From Rhodospirillaceae bacterium (GTDB lineage Bacteria; Pseudomonadota; Alphaproteobacteria; Rhodospirillales; 2-02-FULL-58-16), in the NCBI GenBank assembly GCA_013349695.1, contig DUZD01000073.1, forward strand, positions 1 through 10,977: DNA of 10,977 nucleotides, in the 5' to 3' direction. Positions within the stretch are counted from its first letter, which is position 1. Each line of letters begins with the position of its first letter. Below are positions 1 to 6,744 of this stretch, piece after piece. The translations under genes were made by a program, and so were the position numbers. Under the pieces are notes generated by a model. The model was given only the letters and a program-made list of their open reading frames with translations, was not told the DNA's origin and did not search any database.

Positions 1-42
1 GGGTGAGCCATATCAACACCCCAAGTCTGTCTATAACATAAT

Positions 43-60
43 GATTCTTATACCAGAATC
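43..60. repeat. Small inverted repeat carrying two GANTC sites
   Basis: The arms GATTCT (43-48) and AGAATC (55-60) are exact reverse complements around a 6-nt loop. Each arm contains a GANTC pentamer, the CcrM methylation target of alphaproteobacteria. The repeat lies downstream of the leftward gene ending at 139, so it probably belongs to the control region of a gene outside the window. No gene is visible in 1-138. The arms are short enough that chance is possible. Confidence 0.35.
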
Positions 61-138
61 CGGGTGCGCTGTCGTCAAATTACAGGGTCATCTGGGCAAT
101 GCGGGTTAAGTATGCTGTCACCGAATTTCCCGCCAGCC

Positions 139-882
139 TCAAACGGCGATGGGAGTGAACGCCGGGTGGGCGAAGGGCCGTTCATGCTTTTCCAGGGCGT
201 CGCCACGGGCCCGGCGAAGGTCTTCATCGGCGATTGCGGCCAGGATAAAATCATCAAGCCGAACGCCGGGCTCCAGGTAATCCCGGGCAAGGCCGAGAAT
301 CTGTTCCTCGGTCAGGGCCGGCCATTTCCGTCCTTCCGCCTTGATGGCGGCAAGGGCGATGGGAGCGTCATTTTGAGCCAAGCAACCGCGGCGGCTCAGG
401 TAAACGAAAACCCGGTCGAGAACGCCGCCGCCATCCATCTCCATCTCGATGCCGTCGAGCCGCCCAAAGTCATAATTCAGGCCAACGCTCTCGGTTTGGT
501 GCAGGCGGTTTTGCTCGCCGGCCGTCAACCAGGCGACGAAAAGGAAGACGGTGGTGCCGGGCGAATATCGCAGGGTCGCCGGGATCGAGCCGTAAGCGGT
601 GAAATGGGCGGAATAGACAACGTCGTAATCTTGCAGCCAAGCCCGGATCATCGGGATCGGCCCGCCGTCGATGTCGGCGAACTTCACCGCCAGCCGTTCC
701 GGTGACTGGTTGCTACCGCAAGCGAGCACCGGCCGGCGGCATGACAACTCCGGCAAGGAAAAGTTTTCCGCTCTTTGCTCCCGCCCGTTGGCGAGAAGAT
801 ACGATCGCTCGGGTATTCGGTAGGGGTAGGCCTTGGCGCGGCGAAGAAGATCGTCGTTCATCGCCAACACCAGCCGGATCAC
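139..882 (-). CDS. Conserved protein with gamma-glutamylcyclotransferase-like fold, function unknown
   Basis: This is a 247-residue soluble protein without signal peptide or membrane segment. Residues 52-61 (VLACGSNQSP) match the nucleotide-binding-like 'YGSN' loop at the start of gamma-glutamylcyclotransferase (GGCT/BtrG/AIG2) folds. The later 'LHQTE...NY' segment near 127-137 sits where that family carries its catalytic Glu, making E131 the candidate acid/base. The middle (about 78-120, with DVVYSAHFTAYGSIPATL) and the C-terminal 'FIL' region resemble a conserved alphaproteobacterial hypothetical family that I recall only in outline. The GTG start at 882 overlaps the stop of the upstream HD-GYP gene by 4 nt (GTGA), arguing for translational coupling. 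An ATG at 861 would give 240 residues. Neither start has a clear Shine-Dalgarno. The substrate is unknown, and glutathione or gamma-glutamyl turnover should not be assumed. Confidence 0.7.
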   Translation of the reverse strand: MIRLVLAMNDDLLRRAKAYPYRIPERSYLLANGREQRAENFSLPELSCRRPVLACGSNQSPERLAVKFADIDGGPIPMIRAWLQDYDVVYSAHFTAYGSIPATLRYSPGTTVFLFVAWLTAGEQNRLHQTESVGLNYDFGRLDGIEMEMDGGGVLDRVFVYLSRRGCLAQNDAPIALAAIKAEGRKWPALTEEQILGLARDYLEPGVRLDDFILAAIADEDLRRARGDALEKHERPFAHPAFTPIAV

Positions 883-2678
883 CCGCCGCCGGCACCGACA
901 TACCGAGCGATATCGACATCGTCGATCTGCTCGGGTTTAAGGAACTTTTCGGCGTAGGTCTTGTAGATCCCGGACTTGAGGAACAGATCGAAAAGGTCGG
1001 CGTCGATGTGCTTATCCTTTTTCATGAAGGACAGGATGCGGATGCTTTCGCTCAGCGTCTTGGCCTTCTTGTAAGGGCGGTCGGCGGCGGTCAGGGCCTC
1101 GAAGATATCGGCGACGGCCATGATGCGGGCGGGAATGGACATGTCGGCCTTGCCGAGCTTGCGCGGATAGCCGGTGCCGATCATCGTCTCGTGGTGGCCG
1201 CCGGCGTATTCCGGGACCCGCTTCAGGTGCTTGGGGAAAGGAAGTTTTTCGAGCATGACGATGGTCTGCACTATGTGGTCGTTGATCTTGAACCGCTCCT
1301 CCGCCGTCAGGGTGCCGCGGGGGATGCAAAGGTTGGTAATTTCGCCCTGATTGTATTTGTGCTCGGGCACGTCCATGTGGAAGCCGTGGCGGTCGTCCTC
1401 GACGAAGGACTCGCCGTCCTCCCGGTGAATGAGATGCTCGTCTTTGTCGCTGAGCAGGCTCTCCTCGACGGGAAGGTCTTTCAGGGGGGAGCGGTTTTTA
1501 CGTTTCAGCTCGGCGTGACCGACGCCGAGCCGGTCGTCCAGGGTTCGCATCCATTTCAGGCCGGCGATTTCCTTGATGCGGTCGATTTTTTCCGGATCCA
1601 TGAATTCACCGCCGAGGTTGCATTCGGCGATGAAGGCGAAATCATCATCCAGTTCGGCCAGGCGGCCTTCCATATCGTTTTTTAACTTTTCGGGTTCGCC
1701 GCCGCCGGCGAGCAAGGCTTTATAATATTCGATTTCCACATCCCGCTTGGCGATCTCGAAACGGTTTCTGATCTCGTGGATGCGATCATGGATGGTTTCC
1801 AGTTTGGTCGCCTTGTCGACGACGTATTCCGGCGTCGTCACCTTGCCGCAATCGTGCAGCCAGGCCCCGATGTGCAACTCGTAACGTTCTTCCTCGTTGA
1901 GGTCGAAATCCTCAAAAACCGGCTCCTCGGACCGACAGGCGGCATCGGCCAGCATCATGCTCAGTTCCGGCACCCGCTGGCAATGGCCGCCGGTGTAACG
2001 GGATTTCGCGTCAATCGCCGAGGCGATCAATTCGATAAAGGAATCCAGCAGTTTCTTTTGCGCTTCCAACAGCAACTGGTTGTCCAGCGCCACCGCCGCT
2101 TGCGAGGACAGGGCCTCGATCAGGGGTTGGAGTTCGGTGCCAAAGGAAATGACCTCGCCCGTTTTTCCGTCAAGCGCGTTGAGTAGTTGCAGGACGCCGA
2201 TCACGCTGCCCTCGTGGTTTTTCAGCGGCAGCGTCAGGAACGACTTGGACTTGTATCCGGTTCCCGCGTCGAATTTCTTGGTTCCAGAGAAATCGAAGTC
2301 CTCGGCCTCGTAGGCATTGGCGATATTGACGGACGCGCCGGAGAGGGCGACGTGGGTGCAGACGTTTGCGTGGTTGGGCTCGCCCGTTTCCTTATCGCGC
2401 ATGACCAGCGGCGGAAAGGGTATCTCCTTGCCGGTGGTGCCGCCCAAGGCGACGTTCAGGGAATTCGTCCGCATGATCTCGAATTTCAGGAGGTCGTCCT
2501 CGGTACAGAGGTAAAGAGCGCCGCCGTCGGCGTTGTAAATGTTCATCGCCTCCAGCAGAATCCTTTCCATGAGGCGGTGGTGATCGCGTTCGGCCGAAAG
2601 GGCGATGCCGATTTCGATCAGCTTTTTGAAACCCTGGGTATCGCCGTCCCGAGATGTTTTCTTGGCTTGAGTCGCCAT
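879..2678 (-). CDS. GAF and HD-GYP domain protein, probable cyclic-di-GMP phosphodiesterase
   Basis: This 599-residue cytoplasmic protein has an N-terminal GAF-like sensor (about 25-200) and an HD-GYP domain (about 205-580). HD-GYP domains hydrolyse cyclic di-GMP at a metal centre. Visible motifs are H232 in TGGHCQRV, the HD pair H275-D276 in LHDCGK, H468, the HHExxxGxGYP signature at 495-505, D524 in AVADIFEAL, and DRPYK at 533-537. Canonical domains have roughly 60 residues between the HD pair and the GYP signature; here the gap is about 220. A charged, probably helical insertion of about 155 residues fills 295-450, after which 'IPRGTLTAEE' resumes the normal fold. The ATG at 2678 has an AAGGAG ribosome-binding site about 6 nt upstream. 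There is no TM segment or receiver domain, so the GAF is the likely input; its ligand is unknown. The 3' end overlaps the GGCT-like gene by 4 nt. Activity is inferred from conserved residues. Confidence 0.9.
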   Translation of the reverse strand: MATQAKKTSRDGDTQGFKKLIEIGIALSAERDHHRLMERILLEAMNIYNADGGALYLCTEDDLLKFEIMRTNSLNVALGGTTGKEIPFPPLVMRDKETGEPNHANVCTHVALSGASVNIANAYEAEDFDFSGTKKFDAGTGYKSKSFLTLPLKNHEGSVIGVLQLLNALDGKTGEVISFGTELQPLIEALSSQAAVALDNQLLLEAQKKLLDSFIELIASAIDAKSRYTGGHCQRVPELSMMLADAACRSEEPVFEDFDLNEEERYELHIGAWLHDCGKVTTPEYVVDKATKLETIHDRIHEIRNRFEIAKRDVEIEYYKALLAGGGEPEKLKNDMEGRLAELDDDFAFIAECNLGGEFMDPEKIDRIKEIAGLKWMRTLDDRLGVGHAELKRKNRSPLKDLPVEESLLSDKDEHLIHREDGESFVEDDRHGFHMDVPEHKYNQGEITNLCIPRGTLTAEERFKINDHIVQTIVMLEKLPFPKHLKRVPEYAGGHHETMIGTGYPRKLGKADMSIPARIMAVADIFEALTAADRPYKKAKTLSESIRILSFMKKDKHIDADLFDLFLKSGIYKTYAEKFLKPEQIDDVDIARYVGAGGG

Positions 2679-2758
2679 CGTGGCTCCTTTTCAATGGTCT
2701 TTAACGCGGCCGGCGCCGCCATGGACATCGCAACCTATCCATCGCCGCCCAGGTGCCG

Positions 2759-2786
2759 TTGAAAGTAGCGGAGAAAAAGTTATCGG
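2759..2786 (+). promoter_or_regulatory. Weak candidate promoter for lysS
   Basis: TTGAAA (2759-2764) and TATCGG (2781-2786) are 16 nt apart in the 176-bp space between the divergent HD-GYP and lysS genes. The -10 is a poor match. No other promoter for lysS is evident. Confidence 0.2.
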
Positions 2787-2854
2787 TCTTTATCCGCGAA
2801 AACAACCGGAGCGGTGGTTGACGCCCGGCGCCGCCAGGCATAGGTTCCACCGCC

Positions 2855-4438
2855 ATGCCTCGGGAGCGCGATTACGCCCGTCACGCCAAATCCTGGCCTT
2901 TCGCCGAGGCCAGGGCCTTGCTCGAACACGTTGGCGGCAAAACCCCGGAAAAGGGCTACGTGCTTTTCGAGACCGGCTACGGGCCGTCCGGCCTGCCCCA
3001 TATCGGCACCTTCGCCGAAGTGGCGCGCACCTCCATGGCGCGCCGGGCCTTCGAGACACTTACCGACATTCCGACCCGGCTGTTCGCATTTTCCGACGAC
3101 ATGGACGGGTTGCGCAAGGTCCCCGACAACATCCCCAACCGCGAGATGTTGGCGCGACACCTGGGCAAGCCGCTGACTTCTATTCCCGATCCCTTCGGCA
3201 GCCATGAAAGCTTCGGCCATCACAACAACGAGCGGCTGAAGAGCTTCCTCGACGCTTTCGCCTTCGATTACCAATTCCAGAGCGCCACCGATTGCTACAA
3301 GAGCGGCCTTTTCGACGCCACCCTGCTGAAGGTGCTGGAATGCTACGACGAGGTGGTCGAGGTGATCGCACCGACGCTGGGAGCGGAGCGCCGCGCCACC
3401 TACAGCCCTTTCCTGCCGCTGTCGGCCAAAACGGGAAGGGTTTTGCAAGCGCCGGTCATAGAGCGCCACGTCGATGCCGGCACCATCGTCTACGAGGACG
3501 AAGACGGCTCCAAGGTCGAGACGCCGGTGGCCGGCGGCCATTGCAAACTGCAATGGAAAGTCGACTGGGCGATGCGCTGGATGGCGCTCGGCGTCGATTA
3601 CGAGATGTCGGGCAAGGACCTGATCGATTCGGTGAAACTGGCGGGGAAAGTCTGCCGCATTCTCGGCGGCGTGCCTCCCGTCGGGTTTACCTACGAATTG
3701 TTCTTGGACGAGAACGGCGAAAAGATTTCCAAATCCAGGGGCAACGGTCTCGCCGTCGAGGAGTGGCTCAGCTACGCCCCGCCGGAAAGCCTGACGCTGT
3801 TCATGTACGGCAAGCCGAAGGCGGCGAAAAGGCTCTATTTCGACGTCATTCCGCGCGCCGTCGATGATTACTTAAGCCATTTGTCCCATTTCCCCGGGTT
3901 GCAAGACGGCAAGCAGCTCGATAGCCCCGTCTGGCATATTCATGGCGGCCGCCCGCCGCGAGAGGACATCCACCTCGGCTACGGCATGCTCCTCAACCTG
4001 GCCAGCGTCTGCCATACCGAGGACAAGGCGGTGCTTTGGCATTTCATCACCCGCCAACGCCCGCAAGCGACGCCGGCAAGGGCGCCGATCCTGGACAAGC
4101 TGGTGGAATACGCCATCAACTATTACCAAGGTTTCGTCAAGCCGGCGAAGAAATACCGCGCCGCCACGAAAGACGAGGCGCAAGCGCTCGAAGACCTGGC
4201 CCGGACTCTGCGATCCCTGCCCCGGGACGCCGCCGCCGAAACTATCCAAAGCGAGGTTTACGAGGTCGGCAAACGCCATCCCTTCGCCGACCTCAAATCC
4301 TGGTTCCGGGCGCTCTACGAGATTCTTCTGGGACAAAGCCAAGGGCCGCGCATGGGTACGTTCATCGCCCTTTACGGGATCGACGAAACCATCGACCTGA
4401 TCCGCCGGGCCGTCGCCGGGGAGGACTTGGGCGCCTGA
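2855..4438 (+). CDS. lysS: Lysyl-tRNA synthetase, class I
   Basis: This 527-residue enzyme charges tRNA-Lys with lysine using ATP. It belongs to the class I (archaeal/alphaproteobacterial) LysRS family, unrelated in fold to the class II enzyme of E. coli. The class I signatures are present: the HIGH-type motif in PSGLPHIGT (44-52) and the KMSKS-type motif KISKS (290-294). The rest fits the family, including FSDDMDGLRKVPDN near 79-92 and the GHCKLQWKVDWAMRW block near 228-242. The length is normal and there are no internal lesions. The ATG at 2855 begins the natural N-terminus but has no obvious Shine-Dalgarno. It is divergent from the HD-GYP gene and convergent with the aminotransferase (19-nt gap). 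Some annotations call this gene lysK. Confidence 0.97.
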   Translation: MPRERDYARHAKSWPFAEARALLEHVGGKTPEKGYVLFETGYGPSGLPHIGTFAEVARTSMARRAFETLTDIPTRLFAFSDDMDGLRKVPDNIPNREMLARHLGKPLTSIPDPFGSHESFGHHNNERLKSFLDAFAFDYQFQSATDCYKSGLFDATLLKVLECYDEVVEVIAPTLGAERRATYSPFLPLSAKTGRVLQAPVIERHVDAGTIVYEDEDGSKVETPVAGGHCKLQWKVDWAMRWMALGVDYEMSGKDLIDSVKLAGKVCRILGGVPPVGFTYELFLDENGEKISKSRGNGLAVEEWLSYAPPESLTLFMYGKPKAAKRLYFDVIPRAVDDYLSHLSHFPGLQDGKQLDSPVWHIHGGRPPREDIHLGYGMLLNLASVCHTEDKAVLWHFITRQRPQATPARAPILDKLVEYAINYYQGFVKPAKKYRAATKDEAQALEDLARTLRSLPRDAAAETIQSEVYEVGKRHPFADLKSWFRALYEILLGQSQGPRMGTFIALYGIDETIDLIRRAVAGEDLGA

Positions 4439-4456
4439 CCTCGCGGCACGCCCAAG
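4426..4456. terminator. Weak hairpin between convergent lysS and aminotransferase genes
   Basis: CTTGGGCG (4426-4433) and CGCCCAAG (4449-4456) form a perfect 8-bp stem with a 15-nt loop spanning the lysS stop codon, followed by TTTA. It could serve both converging transcripts. The T-run is too short and the loop too large for a textbook intrinsic terminator. Confidence 0.35.
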
Positions 4457-4457
4457 T

Positions 4458-5312
4458 TTATCGGCGCTTGGCGAAGGCGAAATAAAGTTGGCGCGCTTGC
4501 CGGAACAAAGGCCCGGCCGGCAAGGCGCGGTCTTCAACGCGGGTGCAGGGAGACAGCTTGTAATAGTTGCCGGTGCCGAATATTTCGTCGGCATCGAGAA
4601 GTTCCCCGAAACCGATGGTTCTTTCCCGAACCGCGACGCCGGCTTGGCGCATCAGGGCGATGACCCTTTGCCGGGTGATGCCGTTGAGGAAAGTGCCGTT
4701 GGCGGCCGGCGTATGCAGCACTCCTTCCTTGGCCATGAACAGGTTGGCATAGGAAAACTCGGCGACATCGCCGTCGGGGTCGAGAACCACCGCCACGTCG
4801 AAGCCCTTGCCCTGGGCCTCGCGCAGGCCGCGGGCGACGTTAGGATATAGACAAGACGCCTTGGCCTCGGTCGGCGCCATGTCCGGGGCCGGCCGACGGA
4901 AGCTGGACAGGCAGGCGGCAAAGCCGTCGGCGGGCGGCAACGGCGATTCCGAAACCATCAAGACGAAACGTGTGCTGTCCGGATCGGGAAGGATGAAACC
5001 GCTCTCGGCGTAGAACAAGGGGCAGATATAAAGTTCCGCCTCCTCGGCAAACATGCGGATGCCTTGCCAGGCCAGCTCCTCGATCTCAGGCCCGGCGACC
5101 GCCGGCGCCAGTCCCATGAGCTCGGCCGAGCGCACCGCCCTGGCGCAATGCCGGTCCAAGTCCGGCGCCACGCCTTGAAACGCCCGGGCGCCATCGAAGA
5201 CGACGGAAGACATCCACACGGCGTGGCTTTTCGGCCCAAGAACCCGGGGATTTCCTTGCCGCCATTGGCCATCGACGTAAACCAGGCCCTTACCGATGTT
5301 TGTTTTCGCCAT
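4458..5312 (-). CDS. Class IV (fold-type IV) PLP aminotransferase, probable branched-chain amino acid aminotransferase
   Basis: This 284-residue protein probably transfers the amino group between Leu/Ile/Val and 2-oxoglutarate. The class IV landmarks appear in order: a VFDGARAF segment at 38-45, the PLP-binding lysine K151 in 'AKASCLYPN', the 'GFDVAVVLD' strand after it, the conserved Glu E185 in 'AEFSYANLF', 'TPAANGTFLNGITR' at 201-214, and 'GTGNYYKLSP' at 247-256. It resembles the short alphaproteobacterial branch of this family more than E. coli IlvE. D-amino-acid transaminase or ADC lyase, which share the fold, cannot be excluded from motifs alone. The ATG at 5312 has GAGAGG just upstream, with tight spacing. 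It lies 124 nt downstream of the S24 regulator on the same strand and may have its own promoter. Confidence 0.88.
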   Translation of the reverse strand: MAKTNIGKGLVYVDGQWRQGNPRVLGPKSHAVWMSSVVFDGARAFQGVAPDLDRHCARAVRSAELMGLAPAVAGPEIEELAWQGIRMFAEEAELYICPLFYAESGFILPDPDSTRFVLMVSESPLPPADGFAACLSSFRRPAPDMAPTEAKASCLYPNVARGLREAQGKGFDVAVVLDPDGDVAEFSYANLFMAKEGVLHTPAANGTFLNGITRQRVIALMRQAGVAVRERTIGFGELLDADEIFGTGNYYKLSPCTRVEDRALPAGPLFRQARQLYFAFAKRR

Positions 5313-5348
5313 TGCCTCTCAACCGTTTCGCCGATGAACGGCAAAAAC

Positions 5349-5377
5349 AGCATATAAGCAGGCTTGGCGCTAGCCAA
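5349..5377 (-). promoter_or_regulatory. Candidate promoter for the aminotransferase gene
   Basis: On the minus strand TTGGCT (5377-5372) and TATGCT (5354-5349) are 17 nt apart, about 37 nt before the ATG at 5312. The match is moderate. The -35 lies inside a small inverted repeat (GCGCTA 5367-5372 / TAGCGC 5382-5387) that could be an operator or a weak end for the upstream transcript. Confidence 0.3.
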
Positions 5378-5436
5378 CCGGTAGCGCGTTGTGGCGGCGG
5401 GGGCGCTTTAAGGAGGAGCCGAAAGGAAATCCCGGA

Positions 5437-6069
5437 CTACTGGCTGGCCCAGACGATGCGAGCGATCCACTCGACCTCTTCCACGTTCAAGGTGCGGTCG
5501 CCGTCGAGGGGATTGAACGAGAGGAGATCGATCTTGTGGGCTGAACGCCGGCGCAGCTGCTTGGCCACTATTTCGCCGCCGATGGTCTTCACCAGCACGC
5601 GGTCGCCGCGGCGGATGTTGGCAAGAGGCGAAACGATCATGATGTCACCGTCCCGGTAAACCGGCTCCATGCTGTCGCCGCCGATCTCCAAGGCATAGGC
5701 ATGGGGATCGCCAAGGGCCGGGAACGGAATCTCGTCCCAGGAGGCGCCAGCCGGGTGGCCGGCGACGTCGAAGTAACCATCCCCTGTCGCCTGGGCAAAC
5801 CCGATCAGCGGCACGTTGCGGTAAACCCCGATGTTTTCGCCGCCATCGACATAGGAAACAAACTCTCCCAGACTGGCCTCCGTGGCCTTGAGGATTTTGG
5901 AAACGCTCTCGGTGCTGGGCCAACGCAGTTTGCCTTCGCGAGTGATGCGTTTGCTCTTGTTGAAGGTGGTGGGGTCGAGGCCGGCTTTCTTGGCGAGCCC
6001 GGAGGCGGAAAAGCCATGTTCCCGAGCCAAGCGGTCTATGGCCCGCCAAATGTCCGAATGCGTGAGCAT
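5437..6069 (-). CDS. HTH and S24 (LexA/CI-like) transcriptional regulator
   Basis: This 210-residue protein has an N-terminal helix-turn-helix (about 5-65, with 'GLAKKAGLDPTTFNK' as recognition region) and a C-terminal S24 signal-peptidase-like domain (about 85-205). The S24 catalytic pair is present: S133 in GGDSMEP and K170 in 'VAKQL'. In LexA, UmuD and CI the self-cleavage dipeptide (Ala-Gly or Cys-Gly) lies 35-38 residues before the Ser. Here that zone reads A94-T95-G96-D97-G98, with no Ala-Gly, so autocleavage may be altered or lost. The start at ATG 6069 has no clear Shine-Dalgarno. It faces the small-protein operon across an AT-rich, palindrome-rich gap, the classical arrangement for a repressor controlling itself and a divergent operon, but that target is inferred from position only. 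Similar S24 regulators are also chromosomal housekeeping genes in alphaproteobacteria. Confidence 0.85.
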   Translation of the reverse strand: MLTHSDIWRAIDRLAREHGFSASGLAKKAGLDPTTFNKSKRITREGKLRWPSTESVSKILKATEASLGEFVSYVDGGENIGVYRNVPLIGFAQATGDGYFDVAGHPAGASWDEIPFPALGDPHAYALEIGGDSMEPVYRDGDIMIVSPLANIRRGDRVLVKTIGGEIVAKQLRRRSAHKIDLLSFNPLDGDRTLNVEEVEWIARIVWASQ

Positions 6070-6283
6070 GGGAACATGGTCATATAAAGCGAGTTTTTTT
6101 GCACTAGGAATATATTAATATTTTCTATAAAATACGGATATTCTTTCCTGTATCGGCGCGCCTTCCCGTCACCCCCGGCAATGACGGCGGGAGGGGCGGC
6201 CTTAACCAACCTTGAAATGCTCCATATCAATTCTTCCATAGTTAATGATAATAGAAAATTTCATAAAATTTTGTAGATCGTTC

Positions 6284-6301
6284 AGAATATTTCAATATTC
6301 T
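6284..6301. promoter_or_regulatory. Operator-like palindrome
   Basis: AGAATATTTCAATATTCT is a perfect 8-bp inverted repeat with a 2-nt centre. It lies 30 nt upstream of the candidate -35 box at 6331. A GAATAT/ATATTC pair also occurs nearer the S24 gene (around 6108-6143). It is a plausible repressor site, although AT-rich DNA yields palindromes by chance. Confidence 0.4.
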
Positions 6302-6305
6302 TCAA

Positions 6306-6356
6306 ATACCCTTGATCTAGACGACAAATCTTGATTTTCATGTTGATTAAGGGTAT
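6306..6356. repeat. 12-bp inverted repeat overlapping a promoter
   Basis: ATACCCTTGATC (6306-6317) pairs with GATTAAGGGTAT (6345-6356) over 12 positions with a single G-T. The 27-nt spacer contains the candidate -35 hexamer and the right arm runs into the -10. The geometry suits a pair of half-operators flanking a promoter. RNA pairing is unlikely to matter if transcription starts downstream of it. Confidence 0.45.
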
Positions 6357-6359
6357 CAT
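6331..6359 (+). promoter_or_regulatory. Candidate sigma70 promoter facing the small-protein operon
   Basis: TTGATT (6331-6336) and TATCAT (6354-6359) are separated by exactly 17 nt, matching consensus at 4 of 6 and 5 of 6 positions. Transcription would start near 6366 and meet the intrinsic terminator at 6442-6464 after about 95-100 nt. It overlaps the 12-bp inverted repeat at 6306-6356. Confidence 0.45.
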
Positions 6360-6441
6360 AGTAACCATATAAATATTAAGCCTCAGAATGCGGGTATTGG
6401 CTCTGAAATATTTATTTCCTTTTTTAATTGGATTTTCACGG

Positions 6442-6464
6442 CCACCCGTTAGGGTGGTTTTTTT
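6442..6464 (+). terminator. Intrinsic terminator or attenuator upstream of the small-protein operon
   Basis: CCACCC (6442-6447), loop GTTA, GGGTGG (6452-6457), then seven T's (6458-6464): a textbook Rho-independent terminator on the plus strand. It follows no protein gene on that strand, because the S24 gene reads the other way. It therefore ends either a short non-coding transcript starting near 6366 or acts as an attenuator in the leader of the genes starting at 6559. Confidence 0.7.
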
Positions 6465-6491
6465 GATGCAAAGGCCTTTTTGATGCAAAGG
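6460..6491 (+). repeat. Tandem 15-bp direct repeat
   Basis: TTTTTGATGCAAAGG occurs at 6460-6474 and again at 6477-6491, a period of 17 nt. The first copy begins in the T-run of the terminator. The second ends immediately before an ATG at 6493. It may be a duplicated regulatory or translation-start segment, or a small integration scar. Confidence 0.6.
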
Positions 6492-6558
6492 AATGGCTGG
6501 TAATAGTGATGCTAGTGATTCTCCTGTTCCACCTGACTACTGTGGAGATCATACGGTT

Positions 6559-6744
6559 ATGAATGGTTTCTTTCAATCTGGCACGCCTAGACCTGAAGAC
6601 CGTTATATATCCGTGGCGGAGACAGAACGGCATGAAAGGCTTATCAGGATCATGAATGGCGCGGCCGGCCTCGTACTTCCGCTGCTGGTCATGGTCTATG
6701 TCATTGTCCTGGTGGCGATTTTATTCTTCAGGAGGTCAGTATGA
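6559..6744 (+). CDS. Small single-TM protein, unknown (copy A of a paralogous pair)
   Basis: This unrecognised 61-residue protein has a hydrophilic N-terminus rich in Pro and charge (about 1-32), then one strongly hydrophobic segment (about 35-57) ending in two Arg. This suggests a single-pass inner-membrane protein with a short C-terminal tail. I chose the ATG at 6559 because it has GGAG 11 nt upstream and gives an N-terminus (MNGFF) that aligns with MTDFF in the sister gene at 7089-7289. A longer form from 6493 (83 residues) is possible but has its purine stretch almost touching the ATG. The stop overlaps the next start (ATGA at 6741-6744). Lower GC than neighbours suggests acquired DNA. 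A holin-like, toxin-like or small regulatory membrane role is imaginable, but nothing visible decides. Confidence 0.6.
   Translation: MNGFFQSGTPRPEDRYISVAETERHERLIRIMNGAAGLVLPLLVMVYVIVLVAILFFRRSV

Larger units (their letters stand above)
6070..6558. other. AT-rich, gene-free control region between the S24 regulator and the small-protein operon
   Basis: About 490 bp of much lower GC than the flanking genes, except for a short GC-rich hairpin (CCGTCA 6166-6171 / TGACGG 6182-6187). It holds several palindromes, a sigma70-like promoter, a strong intrinsic terminator and a 15-bp direct repeat, listed separately. Short reading frames here lack ribosome-binding sites and plausible protein sequence. 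An in-frame upstream ATG at 6493 would lengthen the first small gene by 22 residues. Confidence 0.6.

Noticed and set aside
702..1685. Plus-strand frame of 327 residues antisense to the HD-GYP gene
   Set aside because: High-GC shadow frame; the opposite strand encodes an intact HD-GYP domain with all motifs.
2780..3553. Minus-strand frame of 257 residues antisense to lysS
   Set aside because: Complementary-frame shadow of a confidently identified tRNA synthetase; Gly/Ala/Arg-biased with no family resemblance.
5401..5425. Shine-Dalgarno-like AAGGAGG on the plus strand near 5411
   Set aside because: No coding-like frame follows; the sequence lies in the gap between two minus-strand genes and then runs antisense into the S24 gene.
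6036..6239. Minus-strand frame of 67 residues overlapping the start of the S24 gene
   Set aside because: No ribosome-binding site and no plausible protein features; it overlaps the regulator's own 5' end and upstream region.
6282..6488. Minus-strand frame of 68 residues in the AT-rich gap
   Set aside because: Lys/Ile/Asn-rich composition reflects AT content; no ribosome-binding site, and it runs through the terminator and palindromes.
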